The notes under the pieces: generated by a model
The model's database searches: none
What the model was told of the DNA's origin: nothing
Seen by the model: only the letters and a program-made list of their open reading frames with translations
Program-made: the position numbers and the translations under genes
Shown here: positions 26,132-34,251 of the stretch, one piece after another
Layout: the number at the start of each line of letters is the position of its first letter
How positions within the stretch are numbered: position 1 is the stretch's first letter
Source: a virus
Direction: 5' to 3' (one strand)
Length of the DNA stretch: 48,938 nt
IMG/VR virus record: IMGVR_UViG_3300046009_004579
Location: 1 to 48,938 of that record

Positions 26132-27599
26132 TAAATTAAAAAAATTAATTTTAGGATATGATGTGATATTTCCATATTGTGAAGTTCCAAATGCATTAAA
26201 TCCAAAATATTTGAGTTTTGCAGAACATTGTGATTGGACTTTTGATAAATCAGAACAGTATTTTTTAAATGAACTAAAAATTGCATGGCCTGTATTTAAT
26301 GGTAGATTTATGGTTCAACTCAATGATGAATCTGGTAATCCCGGATATTTTGCAGCAGATAAAAAATTAGTATACGATATAATAAAAGATAGAGAAAGAG
26401 GAAAACCTGCATATGATTGGTATTATTTAATTGAACCCTATGGCCATATTGATAATTTTTTAGGATTAAGAAAGGAATTCAAAAATGAATATTTTGATAG
26501 ATTTATTCCAAAAAAGACTTTAGAAGAAATACGAGATGGCCATGGTAAATTAATTATTAATTATGCAATAGACGGAGGATTTGAAACACACAATGTTATA
26601 CAATTAAAAAAATCTTTAGATAATTTAAATTTACCTAAAGAAAAAATAATTATCATTCATAATGATATTAATTTAGAAAATATGATGAAACCATTATTTG
26701 GTGAAAATATGCCTAAATTAATTCATTATTGTTTTTCGTTAAATTCAAAATCACAAGAATATTATAAAAAGGAAACTCAAAAAGAATATTATTTTTGGAA
26801 CGATGAAAATAGACGAAAAAAATATGATTTTCAAAATAAAGAAGAATCTGTTAATTTAGATAACAAAACTCATAAATTTTTAAATTTAAATAGAAGATTA
26901 AGAAAGCATAGATTTGATATATTAAAATTTTTTTGGGATGAGAATATGATTGATAATGTTTTAATAAGTTATGATTATAAATTAATGGTTGGAGATACTG
27001 TAGAACATTCTATACAAAAATATGGAATAGAAGAGTTTAATAAATTTATAAATTATTTAAATGAAAATCCCAAAAAAACACTTGATTATGATGACTTAGA
27101 ATCTGTATGGGGATATGGATATGAGACAAAAGAAATATACAATCAATCATTAATATCAATTTTATCAGAAACTAATTTTTATGAAGAAACTGGTTATTTG
27201 AGTGAAAAAATTTGGAAACCAATTGCACATGGCCATCCATTTATATTAGTAGGGCCTTATAATTCTTTAAAATCATTGAGAGAAGATTTTGGTTTTAAAA
27301 CATTTTCTCCTTTTATAGATGAAAGTTATGATGAAGAAAAAGACCCAAATATTAGAATGAAAATGATTCAAAATGAAATTAAAAGATTAAATAATTATAC
27401 ATTAGATGAATTAAAAAAAATTGTTAAAGAATTAAAAACTATATTATTACATAATAGAAATTTACTTTTTAAATATGGTTCAAAAGCTCACATATGTTTA
27501 GATTATTTACATTATTTAAGAATATGTGATAGAGACGAAGAGGCAAATGAAATATTAAAATTATTTTTACAAAATTTAAACCAAACAAAGTTAATATGA
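26124..27599 (+). CDS. Putative glycosyltransferase, paralogue of the gene at 17423
   Basis: The 491-residue protein shares its C-terminal motif order with the 440-residue protein at 17423: HKFLNLNRRLRKHRFDIL (~250-267), ILSETNFYEETGYLSEKIWKPI (~349-370), HPFILVGPYNSLKSLREDFGFKTF, then FIDESYDE. The SEKIWKPI segment resembles the nucleotide-sugar binding motif of exostosin/GT10-type glycosyltransferases. The N-terminal half is unrelated by eye. It overlaps the methyltransferase by 8 bp. I infer glycosyl transfer; the sugar is unknown. Confidence 0.55.
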   Translation: MDNKLKKLILGYDVIFPYCEVPNALNPKYLSFAEHCDWTFDKSEQYFLNELKIAWPVFNGRFMVQLNDESGNPGYFAADKKLVYDIIKDRERGKPAYDWYYLIEPYGHIDNFLGLRKEFKNEYFDRFIPKKTLEEIRDGHGKLIINYAIDGGFETHNVIQLKKSLDNLNLPKEKIIIIHNDINLENMMKPLFGENMPKLIHYCFSLNSKSQEYYKKETQKEYYFWNDENRRKKYDFQNKEESVNLDNKTHKFLNLNRRLRKHRFDILKFFWDENMIDNVLISYDYKLMVGDTVEHSIQKYGIEEFNKFINYLNENPKKTLDYDDLESVWGYGYETKEIYNQSLISILSETNFYEETGYLSEKIWKPIAHGHPFILVGPYNSLKSLREDFGFKTFSPFIDESYDEEKDPNIRMKMIQNEIKRLNNYTLDELKKIVKELKTILLHNRNLLFKYGSKAHICLDYLHYLRICDRDEEANEILKLFLQNLNQTKLI

Positions 27600-27715
27600 T
27601 AAATCCAATTAAAATCATCAAAAAGTGGTATGAAAATTACAAGATGAAAAAAAGAATTAAAAAGAAATTAGAAGAACTTAAAAAAAGAGACCCATTTGTT
27701 TATAAGAATTTCTAA
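27596..27715 (+). CDS. Short basic protein, 39 aa, last gene of the sugar cassette
   Basis: This small reading frame overlaps the previous stop as ATGA and encodes 39 residues. The body is a strongly basic helix (KKWYENYKMKKRIKKKLEEL) ending in RDPFVYKNF. Short proteins ending in a similar DPFxY string are, to my recollection, found in T4-like phages, but I cannot name the family. Coupled start, good length for its type and absence of an overlapping alternative gene support it as real. It is followed by a promoter-like element before the ligase fusion gene. Confidence 0.55.
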   Translation: MINPIKIIKKWYENYKMKKRIKKKLEELKKRDPFVYKNF

Positions 27716-27724
27716 TATTTTAAG

Positions 27725-27733
27725 ATATTTATA
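27725..27733 (+). promoter_or_regulatory. Candidate late-promoter-like element (ATATTTATA)
   Basis: A full ATATTTATA lies only 3 bp before the ATG at 27737. If it acts as a -10 element the transcript would be leaderless or start inside the codon; otherwise it could be a coincidence of AT-rich DNA. Confidence 0.4.
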
Positions 27734-27736
27734 TAC

Positions 27737-30184
27737 ATGAATTTAAATGAATTAGAATTTAATGAAGAATTTCCTGGAGGAATAGGTACCGGATTAGTTT
27801 TACCTGGTGGGTATATTAATGGTGCACCAAGTGAGTCAATTTCAAAAATAATGACTTCAAATGAAGAAGAAAAAATATTTGAAGAATTTGTAGATGAATA
27901 TTTTACTATTTTAGAAAAAACACTTAACAAACCAGAAACACAGGCCGACTACGACTTTGCAAAACGACACAAGGATGACATAGGTCACCACGCAGAATTA
28001 GATACAATCGATTTTGATGATAAAAGAAGAAAAGAACCAGGACATCAACCTAATAAACAGGATGATGAAGAATTTGGATATGAACCTGTAAAAAACGAAA
28101 GTATTTTAACAGAAGGTGGAGCTGCAGGACATTTGGCACATCCGTTTGAAGATGAAAATCTAAAGTTCTCTGATATGAAATCCATGCTTAGTAAAGGATT
28201 ATTAGGAGGATTGGATTCAGAAGCTCCGGTTAGTGAAAAATTAGACGGCCAAAATATTGCATTTACCGTAAAAGATGGTAATATAAGATTTGGTAGAAAC
28301 AAAGGTCATGTTAAAAATAGTGGAGAAAATGCATTAGATGTTCAGGGAATTACAAAACAATTTGCAGGAAGAGGTGGAATTGAAAAAGCTTTTACAGGTG
28401 CAGCAGAAGATTTACATGCGGCTGTTTCAAAATTAAAACCAGAACAAGTTAAAAAAATGTTTGGTAATGGTTCTAAATTTATGAGTTTGGAAATTATATT
28501 ACCTGATACTACAAATGTAATTCCATATGGTAGAAGTGTATTGGTAATGCATGGAACAATTCAGTATGATAAAGAGGGAAATGAGGTAGGACGTTTCAAT
28601 GAAGATGCACAATTATTCGCAACAGCAGTTCAAAAAGTCGGTGCAGATAAACAAAAAACATTTGGAATAGAAGGCCCTAAAACGATTGCATTTTCCGATG
28701 AACCAACAAAGGAATATTTGGATAAATACAAATTATATGATAAACAATTATCCAATTTACAAAAACAATATGGTTTAACTGATAAATCTAAATTAGAAGA
28801 TTATAGAAGAAAATGGTGGGAAAATGAAATTAATAACCAAGAAAAACAATTAGGTGTTAAATTTTCCCCATCACAGAAAAAAGGTTTAATTAAAAGATTT
28901 GCAGATGGTGATAAAACATTTGGAGTAAAAAACTTAGAGCAACCGGCACAACAAGAATGGTTTAGAAATTTTGAAACAAACAAATTACAGGCATCTCAAA
29001 AACAAATGATTAAACCAATTGAGAGTGTATTTTTAAGTGCAGGTGCACAGACATTAAAAAGAGTAACAAACTTTTTAGCAGCAAATAATCCTGGTGCAGC
29101 TGATGCATTAAGAAAAGAAACTTTACAATCAATTAAAGGAATCAAAGATAGTAAAGATATTGATAAGATTGCAAAATTACAAATTGAATTAGAAAGATTA
29201 AACAATATCGGTATGGATAATATTGTTCCATCCGAAGGAGTTGTATTTCAATATAAAGGAAAACCATACAAATTTACAGGAGCATTTGCACCTATAAATC
29301 AAATTCAAGGAACTTTTAAATTTGATAAACCAAAAAAGAAAGAAGAAACTCCTGTATCTGGAAAAGAACAACCAAAAGAAAATAACAAAAAAACAATAGC
29401 TATTTTCTCCGGTAGATTCCAACCATTTCATGCAGGACATTATAGTATTTACAAATCATTGGTTGATAAGTTTGGTAAAGATAATGTATATGTTGCAACC
29501 TCAAATATTGTTGACCCAATTAAGTCTCCATTTCCATTTAAAGATAAGAAACAAATTATGACTACAATGTTTGATATACCAAAAAACAAAGTAGTAATGG
29601 TAAAAAATCCATATGCACCAACAGAGATTTTAGAAAAATTCCCACCAGAAACTTCATATGTCACTGCAGTATCGGAAAAAGACGCAGAAAGATTACAAAG
29701 AAATGATAAATACTTTAAAAATATAGAAGATGTCCCATCAGAAAAAAGAAAGGGATATGGTGATGAGGGGTATTTTATAATTGCACCTGAAATGCAGTTA
29801 AAAGTAAATAGAAAGAATATTAGTGGCACTCAATTAAGAGCAACTTTTGGAAATGATTTATTATCTGCAAAAGAAAAGAAAGATATATTCAATCAAGTTT
29901 ATCCTAAATTTGATAGAGAAGTTTTTGCAAATATTGTAAATACAACTAAAAAGGCAGAAGTATTAAAAAAATCAAAACAAGTTACTAAAGATACAGCTTT
30001 AAAATCAAAATTAAAATCATTAGACCCTAAAACTAAAAAGAAAGTACAAAAAGCTTTACAAACTAAAATTAAAAATCCTGTTACTGGAAACACAATATTA
30101 GTTAAATCTGCATTAAAATATGATGATAGTCAAGCAGTAAAAAAACTTGCAATTGGTCTAATAAAACAAGCTATGAAAAAATAA
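27737..30184 (+). CDS. Polynucleotide-ligase-like and nicotinamide-nucleotide-adenylyltransferase-like fusion
   Basis: The 815-residue protein joins two nucleotidyl-transfer domains. Residues ~125-525 look like a DNA/RNA ligase core: motif I EKLDGQN (Lys168 of KxDG, the candidate adenylated Lys), motif III-like KFMSLEIILPDTTN (~247-260), motif IV EGVVFQYKG (500-508) and motif V-like KFTGAF. Residues ~552-760 look like an NMN adenylyltransferase: FSGRFQPFHAGHYS with HAGH (565-568) and the second conserved loop ISGTQLR (695-701). The tail is Lys-rich. N-terminal ~110 residues are acidic and unassigned. The gene may seal nucleic acid, make NAD, or couple both. Motif-level evidence is strong for both domains, but the biological role is unknown. 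It lies between the sugar cassette and the packaging genes. Confidence 0.85.
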   Translation: MNLNELEFNEEFPGGIGTGLVLPGGYINGAPSESISKIMTSNEEEKIFEEFVDEYFTILEKTLNKPETQADYDFAKRHKDDIGHHAELDTIDFDDKRRKEPGHQPNKQDDEEFGYEPVKNESILTEGGAAGHLAHPFEDENLKFSDMKSMLSKGLLGGLDSEAPVSEKLDGQNIAFTVKDGNIRFGRNKGHVKNSGENALDVQGITKQFAGRGGIEKAFTGAAEDLHAAVSKLKPEQVKKMFGNGSKFMSLEIILPDTTNVIPYGRSVLVMHGTIQYDKEGNEVGRFNEDAQLFATAVQKVGADKQKTFGIEGPKTIAFSDEPTKEYLDKYKLYDKQLSNLQKQYGLTDKSKLEDYRRKWWENEINNQEKQLGVKFSPSQKKGLIKRFADGDKTFGVKNLEQPAQQEWFRNFETNKLQASQKQMIKPIESVFLSAGAQTLKRVTNFLAANNPGAADALRKETLQSIKGIKDSKDIDKIAKLQIELERLNNIGMDNIVPSEGVVFQYKGKPYKFTGAFAPINQIQGTFKFDKPKKKEETPVSGKEQPKENNKKTIAIFSGRFQPFHAGHYSIYKSLVDKFGKDNVYVATSNIVDPIKSPFPFKDKKQIMTTMFDIPKNKVVMVKNPYAPTEILEKFPPETSYVTAVSEKDAERLQRNDKYFKNIEDVPSEKRKGYGDEGYFIIAPEMQLKVNRKNISGTQLRATFGNDLLSAKEKKDIFNQVYPKFDREVFANIVNTTKKAEVLKKSKQVTKDTALKSKLKSLDPKTKKKVQKALQTKIKNPVTGNTILVKSALKYDDSQAVKKLAIGLIKQAMKK

Positions 30185-30211
30185 AAAATTTATTTTTGAT
30201 AGATTATTTTG

Positions 30212-30220
30212 ATATATATA
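30212..30220 (+). promoter_or_regulatory. Weak promoter-like element (ATATATATA)
   Basis: The 68 bp gap after the ligase fusion gene contains GATATATATAG, a loose variant of the ATATTTATA element, 32 bp before the ATG at 30253. This is more distant from the start than in the other cases, so support is weak. Confidence 0.25.
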
Positions 30221-30252
30221 GTATAAACAAACAGTTATAAAAGTATAGAAAT

Positions 30253-30921
30253 ATGGCAAAAAGAAAAAGTTTTGATGAGAAATCAAAAGGGATGCACAAA
30301 TCTCGTAAACTCATTATAGACACGGTTTTTGGAAGAACGGATAATAATCAAACTCATTTTGGTTATGAAGGTGAGGTTGAACAAAAAAGAGAAGTGGGTG
30401 AAATTTGGGTTGATAAAGATGGTAAAGAGTGGGAACAAAAAGAAGGTTTCAAAGTTGCAGTCACTCAAATGGACAATGTAAGACAATTTTTACAAAAGAT
30501 GAGTACATGTTCGGTTGAAGATTGTAAAACGGAAACATATAGTAATGCAGACAAAAAGTTAATTCGTAAAACAGGAATGTGTATAGTTTGCCTTGCAAAA
30601 TTCGAAAATGGATTAAAACAAGACGGAACATATCCTTTCTACGAAGATTATAAGATAACAAGAAACAAACTTGCTTATGTTAGAGAATTAAAAGATAGGT
30701 ATGAGGAAGCTTTGGGTGGTATTAAAAAACAAATGGAAATTATCACTGAAGATGGTAGAACTGAAACTTGGACATGGGGTGTGGATATTGAAAAAGTAAA
30801 ACAAGATTTAAAAAATGATATAGATGGTACTTATACCGCTATTGAATTATTAATAGAAAGAAAAAGATTATTAGAAGAAAAATTGGTTGAATTAAATCAT
30901 CCAGAATTAATTAAAAAATAA
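30253..30921 (+). CDS. Hypothetical protein with a putative zinc-binding Cys pair
   Basis: The 222-residue protein has four cysteines that could bind a metal: C86-x4-C91 and C110-x2-C113, separated by a basic loop. The N-terminus is basic and polar; the last ~80 residues are helical and charged (LKDRYEEALGGIKKQ ... IERKRLLEEKLVELN). It sits 6 bp ahead of the membrane protein gene and two genes before the large terminase. A small-terminase (gp16) role is possible from position alone, but no motif supports it. A zinc-finger-like nucleic-acid-binding protein is the best structural reading. Confidence 0.55.
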   Translation: MAKRKSFDEKSKGMHKSRKLIIDTVFGRTDNNQTHFGYEGEVEQKREVGEIWVDKDGKEWEQKEGFKVAVTQMDNVRQFLQKMSTCSVEDCKTETYSNADKKLIRKTGMCIVCLAKFENGLKQDGTYPFYEDYKITRNKLAYVRELKDRYEEALGGIKKQMEIITEDGRTETWTWGVDIEKVKQDLKNDIDGTYTAIELLIERKRLLEEKLVELNHPELIKK

Positions 30922-30926
30922 AAATT

Positions 30927-31574
30927 ATGAAAAAATTATTGAATTTAAAAAACATTGCAATTGCAGTATTAGTAGTAATCGTATTATTAGAGTATTTTAA
31001 CCCAGGTGGAAAGATGCCAGGTAGAACTGTCAGAATTGAAGGAAAAAAATATGAAGTTATTAAACATGACATTGATACATTTGAAGTTGTTAAAACAAAA
31101 GTTGTAACTAAGAAGGGTGAAGATATCTATCACGAAACAATTGTTGAAAAAGAAGTAGTAATCCCTGCAATAGTGGATACTCAAGCATTATTAAAAGACT
31201 ATTATTCAAAAGTATTATACAAAGATGTATTGGTATTACCTGATTCATTGGGAACTGTGGCTGTAACTGATACAATTTCACAAAACAAAATTATGGGTAG
31301 AACATTCGATGCTAAAGTAAAAGAAAGAACTATTAAAGAAACTCTTATTGTTAAAGAATTACCTAAAACACAAGTATACTATGGGTTTAATGGTGGATTT
31401 AACAAAGCAGATGTTGTATCAAATATAGGAGCAGGTGTTATTGTAAAAACTAAAAAAGATAAGATTTACCAATTAGGTGCAGGTGTTGCAAATAGAGTAA
31501 CAGACGGAACCAACGGAACATTGTCACCATATGTTGGTGCTGGTGTATATTGGAAGATTAAATTCAAAAAATAA
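30927..31574 (+). CDS. Membrane-anchored protein with beta-rich C-terminus
   Basis: The 215-residue protein has one N-terminal hydrophobic segment (IAIAVLVVIVLLEYF, about 11-25) after a short basic start, consistent with a type II anchor or an uncleaved signal. The middle is charged (KVVTKKGEDIYHETIVEKEVV). The C-terminal ~75 residues alternate like beta-strands (QVYYGFNGGF, SNIGAGVIVKTKK, LGAGVANRV, YVGAGVYWKIKF) and end in an aromatic/basic strand as in outer-membrane-type beta domains. It is translated just before the terminase (TAATG overlap). It could be a spanin-like or envelope-located protein; no family was recognised. Confidence 0.6.
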   Translation: MKKLLNLKNIAIAVLVVIVLLEYFNPGGKMPGRTVRIEGKKYEVIKHDIDTFEVVKTKVVTKKGEDIYHETIVEKEVVIPAIVDTQALLKDYYSKVLYKDVLVLPDSLGTVAVTDTISQNKIMGRTFDAKVKERTIKETLIVKELPKTQVYYGFNGGFNKADVVSNIGAGVIVKTKKDKIYQLGAGVANRVTDGTNGTLSPYVGAGVYWKIKFKK

Positions 31575-33184
31575 TGGGAGTTCAAGGGCAACCTAAGAAA
31601 ACATTAAAAGAAATAATAGCTGAAGAATATCGCAAGTGTGCGTTAGACCCAATTTACTTCATGAAGAAGTATTGTATCATTCAGCATCCGGTGAGAGGAA
31701 AAATTCCCTTTCACCTTTATCCTTTCCAGGAACAATGTCTAACAGACTTTAAAGAAAATCGTTTTAACATTATTCTTAAATCCCGTCAGTTGGGTTTATC
31801 GACCTTATCTGCAGGCTTTATTTTATGGAAGATGTTATTCAACCAAGATTATAATGCGTTGGTAATCGCAACCAAAGTAACCGTAGCTAAGAATCTGGTA
31901 GAGAAGGTGAGAGTTATGCACGACTTACTTCCTATTTGGTTAAGAGATGGTGGTAGTTCATCGGTTGAAGATAATAAACTTTCCCTTAAATTAAAAAATG
32001 GTTCACAAGTAAAAGCAATCGCAAGTTCTCCAGATGCAGGCCGTTCGGAAGCCCTATCCCTATTAGTTGTTGACGAAGCAGCATTTATTAGAGATATCGA
32101 TGAAATTTGGTTATCAGCACAATCAACTTTATCAACAGGTGGTGCTGCAATTGTATTATCTACTCCAAATGGTGTGGGTAATTGGTTTCATAAAATGTGG
32201 GTAGATGGTGAAAGTGGTTCAAACGGATTTAATAATATAAATTTACATTGGACAAAACATCCAGAAAGAAACCAGGCATGGAGAGATGAACAAACTCGTA
32301 TATTAGGAGTTAAAGGTGCAGCACAGGAATGTGATTGTGACTTTGTTGGTTCGGGTGATACAGTATTTGAACCACCATTATTAACTTGGTATAAAGATAC
32401 CTATGTAATGGAACCCGTTGAAAAAAGAGGATTTGATAGTAATTTGTGGGTATGGGAACATCCAAATTATAATAGAGCATATATGATATCTGCCGATGTC
32501 GCTAGAGGTGACGGAGCTGACTATTCCACTGCACAAGTTATAGACATTGAAGATTCATCACAAGTTGCAGAATATAGAGGTAAAATTGATACAAAAGATT
32601 TTGGAAACTTCTTAACATCATTGGCAACCGAATATAATAATGCACTTTTAGTAGTGGAAAACTCAAATGTAGGTTGGGCATGTATTCAACAAATTATCAA
32701 TAGAGGATATCAAAACTTATTCTATATGAGTAATGATTTGAAATATATTGATACTGAAAGACAAATGTCAAACAAATATTATAGAGATGAGAGACAAATG
32801 GTTGCAGGATTTTCTACAACCAGTAAAACTCGTCCACTTATCATTTCGGCATTAGACACATATATGAATGATAAAGACATTCTAATTCGTTCAAGTAGAT
32901 TGATAGATGAAATGTTTACATTCATTTGGCAAAATGGAAGAGCAGAAGCAATGAAGGGATATAATGATGACCTTATTATGGCATTGGGTATTGGACTTTG
33001 GGTTCGTAATACGGCACTTCGTTTGAAACAAGAAGGAATAGATTTGACAAAAAATATGTTAAACGCAACTACCATAAATACAAATTCAGGAGTATACACC
33101 TCAAATTGGCAAAAACAAGGTAATCCGTATGAAATGGATTTAGGTAAAGGTGAGAAAGAAAATCTAACTTGGTTACTTAAGTAA
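31574..33184 (+). CDS. 17: Large terminase subunit, gp17-like
   Basis: This 536-residue motor packages DNA into proheads and cuts the concatemer. The adenine/Walker A region reads LKSRQLGLSTLSAGF (68-82); the usual Lys of the P-loop is replaced by Leu75, with Lys69 just upstream, a deviant form also known in terminases. Walker B is LLVVDEAAFI (near residues 166-175). The C-terminal RNase H-like nuclease has ISADVARGDGADYSTAQVID (~305-324), a VVENSNVGW acidic strand (~361) and YNDDLIMALGIGLW (~470). Length is close to T4 gp17 (about 610) but shorter. It is followed by a Cys-rich protein and the portal, which fits the head module; no sheath or tube gene lies between. Confidence 0.94.
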   Translation: MGVQGQPKKTLKEIIAEEYRKCALDPIYFMKKYCIIQHPVRGKIPFHLYPFQEQCLTDFKENRFNIILKSRQLGLSTLSAGFILWKMLFNQDYNALVIATKVTVAKNLVEKVRVMHDLLPIWLRDGGSSSVEDNKLSLKLKNGSQVKAIASSPDAGRSEALSLLVVDEAAFIRDIDEIWLSAQSTLSTGGAAIVLSTPNGVGNWFHKMWVDGESGSNGFNNINLHWTKHPERNQAWRDEQTRILGVKGAAQECDCDFVGSGDTVFEPPLLTWYKDTYVMEPVEKRGFDSNLWVWEHPNYNRAYMISADVARGDGADYSTAQVIDIEDSSQVAEYRGKIDTKDFGNFLTSLATEYNNALLVVENSNVGWACIQQIINRGYQNLFYMSNDLKYIDTERQMSNKYYRDERQMVAGFSTTSKTRPLIISALDTYMNDKDILIRSSRLIDEMFTFIWQNGRAEAMKGYNDDLIMALGIGLWVRNTALRLKQEGIDLTKNMLNATTINTNSGVYTSNWQKQGNPYEMDLGKGEKENLTWLLK

Positions 33185-33191
33185 TTTTTTT

Positions 33192-33200
33192 ATATTTATA
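33192..33200 (+). promoter_or_regulatory. Candidate late-promoter-like element (ATATTTATA)
   Basis: ATATTTATA is 18 bp before the ATG at 33219, within a 34 bp gap after the terminase. The spacing is similar to that before 36042 and 42762. Confidence 0.45.
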
Positions 33201-33218
33201 TAGTGAAACTATTGTAAA

Positions 33219-34196
33219 ATGAACGAAGATTTAAATAAGTGGTTTAAAGAAAAATGGGTAAACATCGGCAAAAAAGTTGATGGTAAACATCCACCATGTG
33301 GAACTTCGGGAAAAAAGAGTGGATATGCTAAATGTGTTCCTGCAGCAAAAGCTGCCGGAATGAGTAAAAAAGAAAAAGAAAGTGCAACTCGTAGAAAAAG
33401 AGCTGCACAAAATAAAGCAGGTAGAGGTGGTAAAGATAGTAGTGGACAAGGTAAAAAACCAATATATGTTTCAACAAAACCAAAAAATGAAACTATGAAC
33501 ATAGAAGAAAAAATAAATTTATTTTTAGAAAAGAATTGCCCAACTGACCCGGCTAAATGGTCTGCATCTAAATCTGCAGCTAAGTCTAAATTTGATGTTT
33601 ATCCATCAGCTTATGCAAATGGATGGGCTGCAAAAAACTACAAAGGAAAAGGTGGTGGTTGGAAAAAATGTAATGAAGGAGAATCTAATGCATTATGTGA
33701 GTGCTGGGATGGATATAAAGAAGTAGGTGGTAAAATGAAAAATGGTAAAATGGTACCAAATTGTGTACCTGTAAAAGAGGATATTAATTCTGATGATGAT
33801 GTAAATTATGGTAAAGTAGAACCAGAAGAATATGATGTAGACAATTATGATGATTTTAAAGACTTTATTAAATTTATAAGAGAATATAATACAGAACTAT
33901 CTGAGGCAACATGTGAGTGTATGACTGAGGCAGAATACCAAGGTAGAAATGTTCCTTTAGGAAAACCAATGAGAGGTGATGTTAAAAAATTCAAAGTATA
34001 TGTAAAGAATCCTGCAGGTAATGTTGTTAAAGTAAACTTTGGACATGGTGGAACATCAGCAGCGGCTAAGGGTGAAAAAACAATGAAAATAAGAAAATCT
34101 AATCCAAAAGCAAGAAAATCTTTTAGAGCTAGACATAATTGTGCAAATCCAGGACCAAGAACAAAAGCAAGATATTGGAGTTGTAGAAAATGGTAA
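33219..34196 (+). CDS. Three-segment Cys- and Lys/Arg-rich protein between terminase and portal
   Basis: The 325-residue protein has three recognisable segments. The first (~20-85) has PPCGTSGKKSGYAKCVPAAKA and a basic, Ala-rich helix. The second (~105-190) has KWSASKSAAKSKFDVYPSAY followed by KKCNEGESNALCECWDGY and KMVPNCVPV, resembling the DUF5872-type segment found in large phages. The third (~235-325) is strongly basic with a KFKVYVKNPAGNVVKVNFG strand and ends RARHNCANPGPRTKARYWS. An acidic linker (EDINSDDDVNYG) separates the second and third. Its place in the head module suggests a structural or DNA-associated virion protein. Conserved Cys could bind metal. Role unknown. Confidence 0.65.
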   Translation: MNEDLNKWFKEKWVNIGKKVDGKHPPCGTSGKKSGYAKCVPAAKAAGMSKKEKESATRRKRAAQNKAGRGGKDSSGQGKKPIYVSTKPKNETMNIEEKINLFLEKNCPTDPAKWSASKSAAKSKFDVYPSAYANGWAAKNYKGKGGGWKKCNEGESNALCECWDGYKEVGGKMKNGKMVPNCVPVKEDINSDDDVNYGKVEPEEYDVDNYDDFKDFIKFIREYNTELSEATCECMTEAEYQGRNVPLGKPMRGDVKKFKVYVKNPAGNVVKVNFGHGGTSAAAKGEKTMKIRKSNPKARKSFRARHNCANPGPRTKARYWSCRKW

Positions 34197-34223
34197 TATT
34201 TGGAAAAATCAAATATTTTCCGT

Positions 34224-34230
34224 ATATTTA
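34224..34230 (+). promoter_or_regulatory. Candidate late-promoter-like element (ATATTTA)
   Basis: GTATATTTAGA, containing ATATTTA, lies 21 bp before the portal ATG at 34252, in a 55 bp gap. It differs from the ATATTTATA consensus only at the last two positions. Confidence 0.4.
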
Positions 34231-34251
34231 GAAAAATAGAATTATATAAAA

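Noticed and set aside
30253-30921. Small terminase subunit (gp16)
   Set aside because: Position is suggestive, but the protein has Cys pairs and no recognisable gp16 helix-turn-helix or coiled-coil pattern, so I left it as hypothetical.
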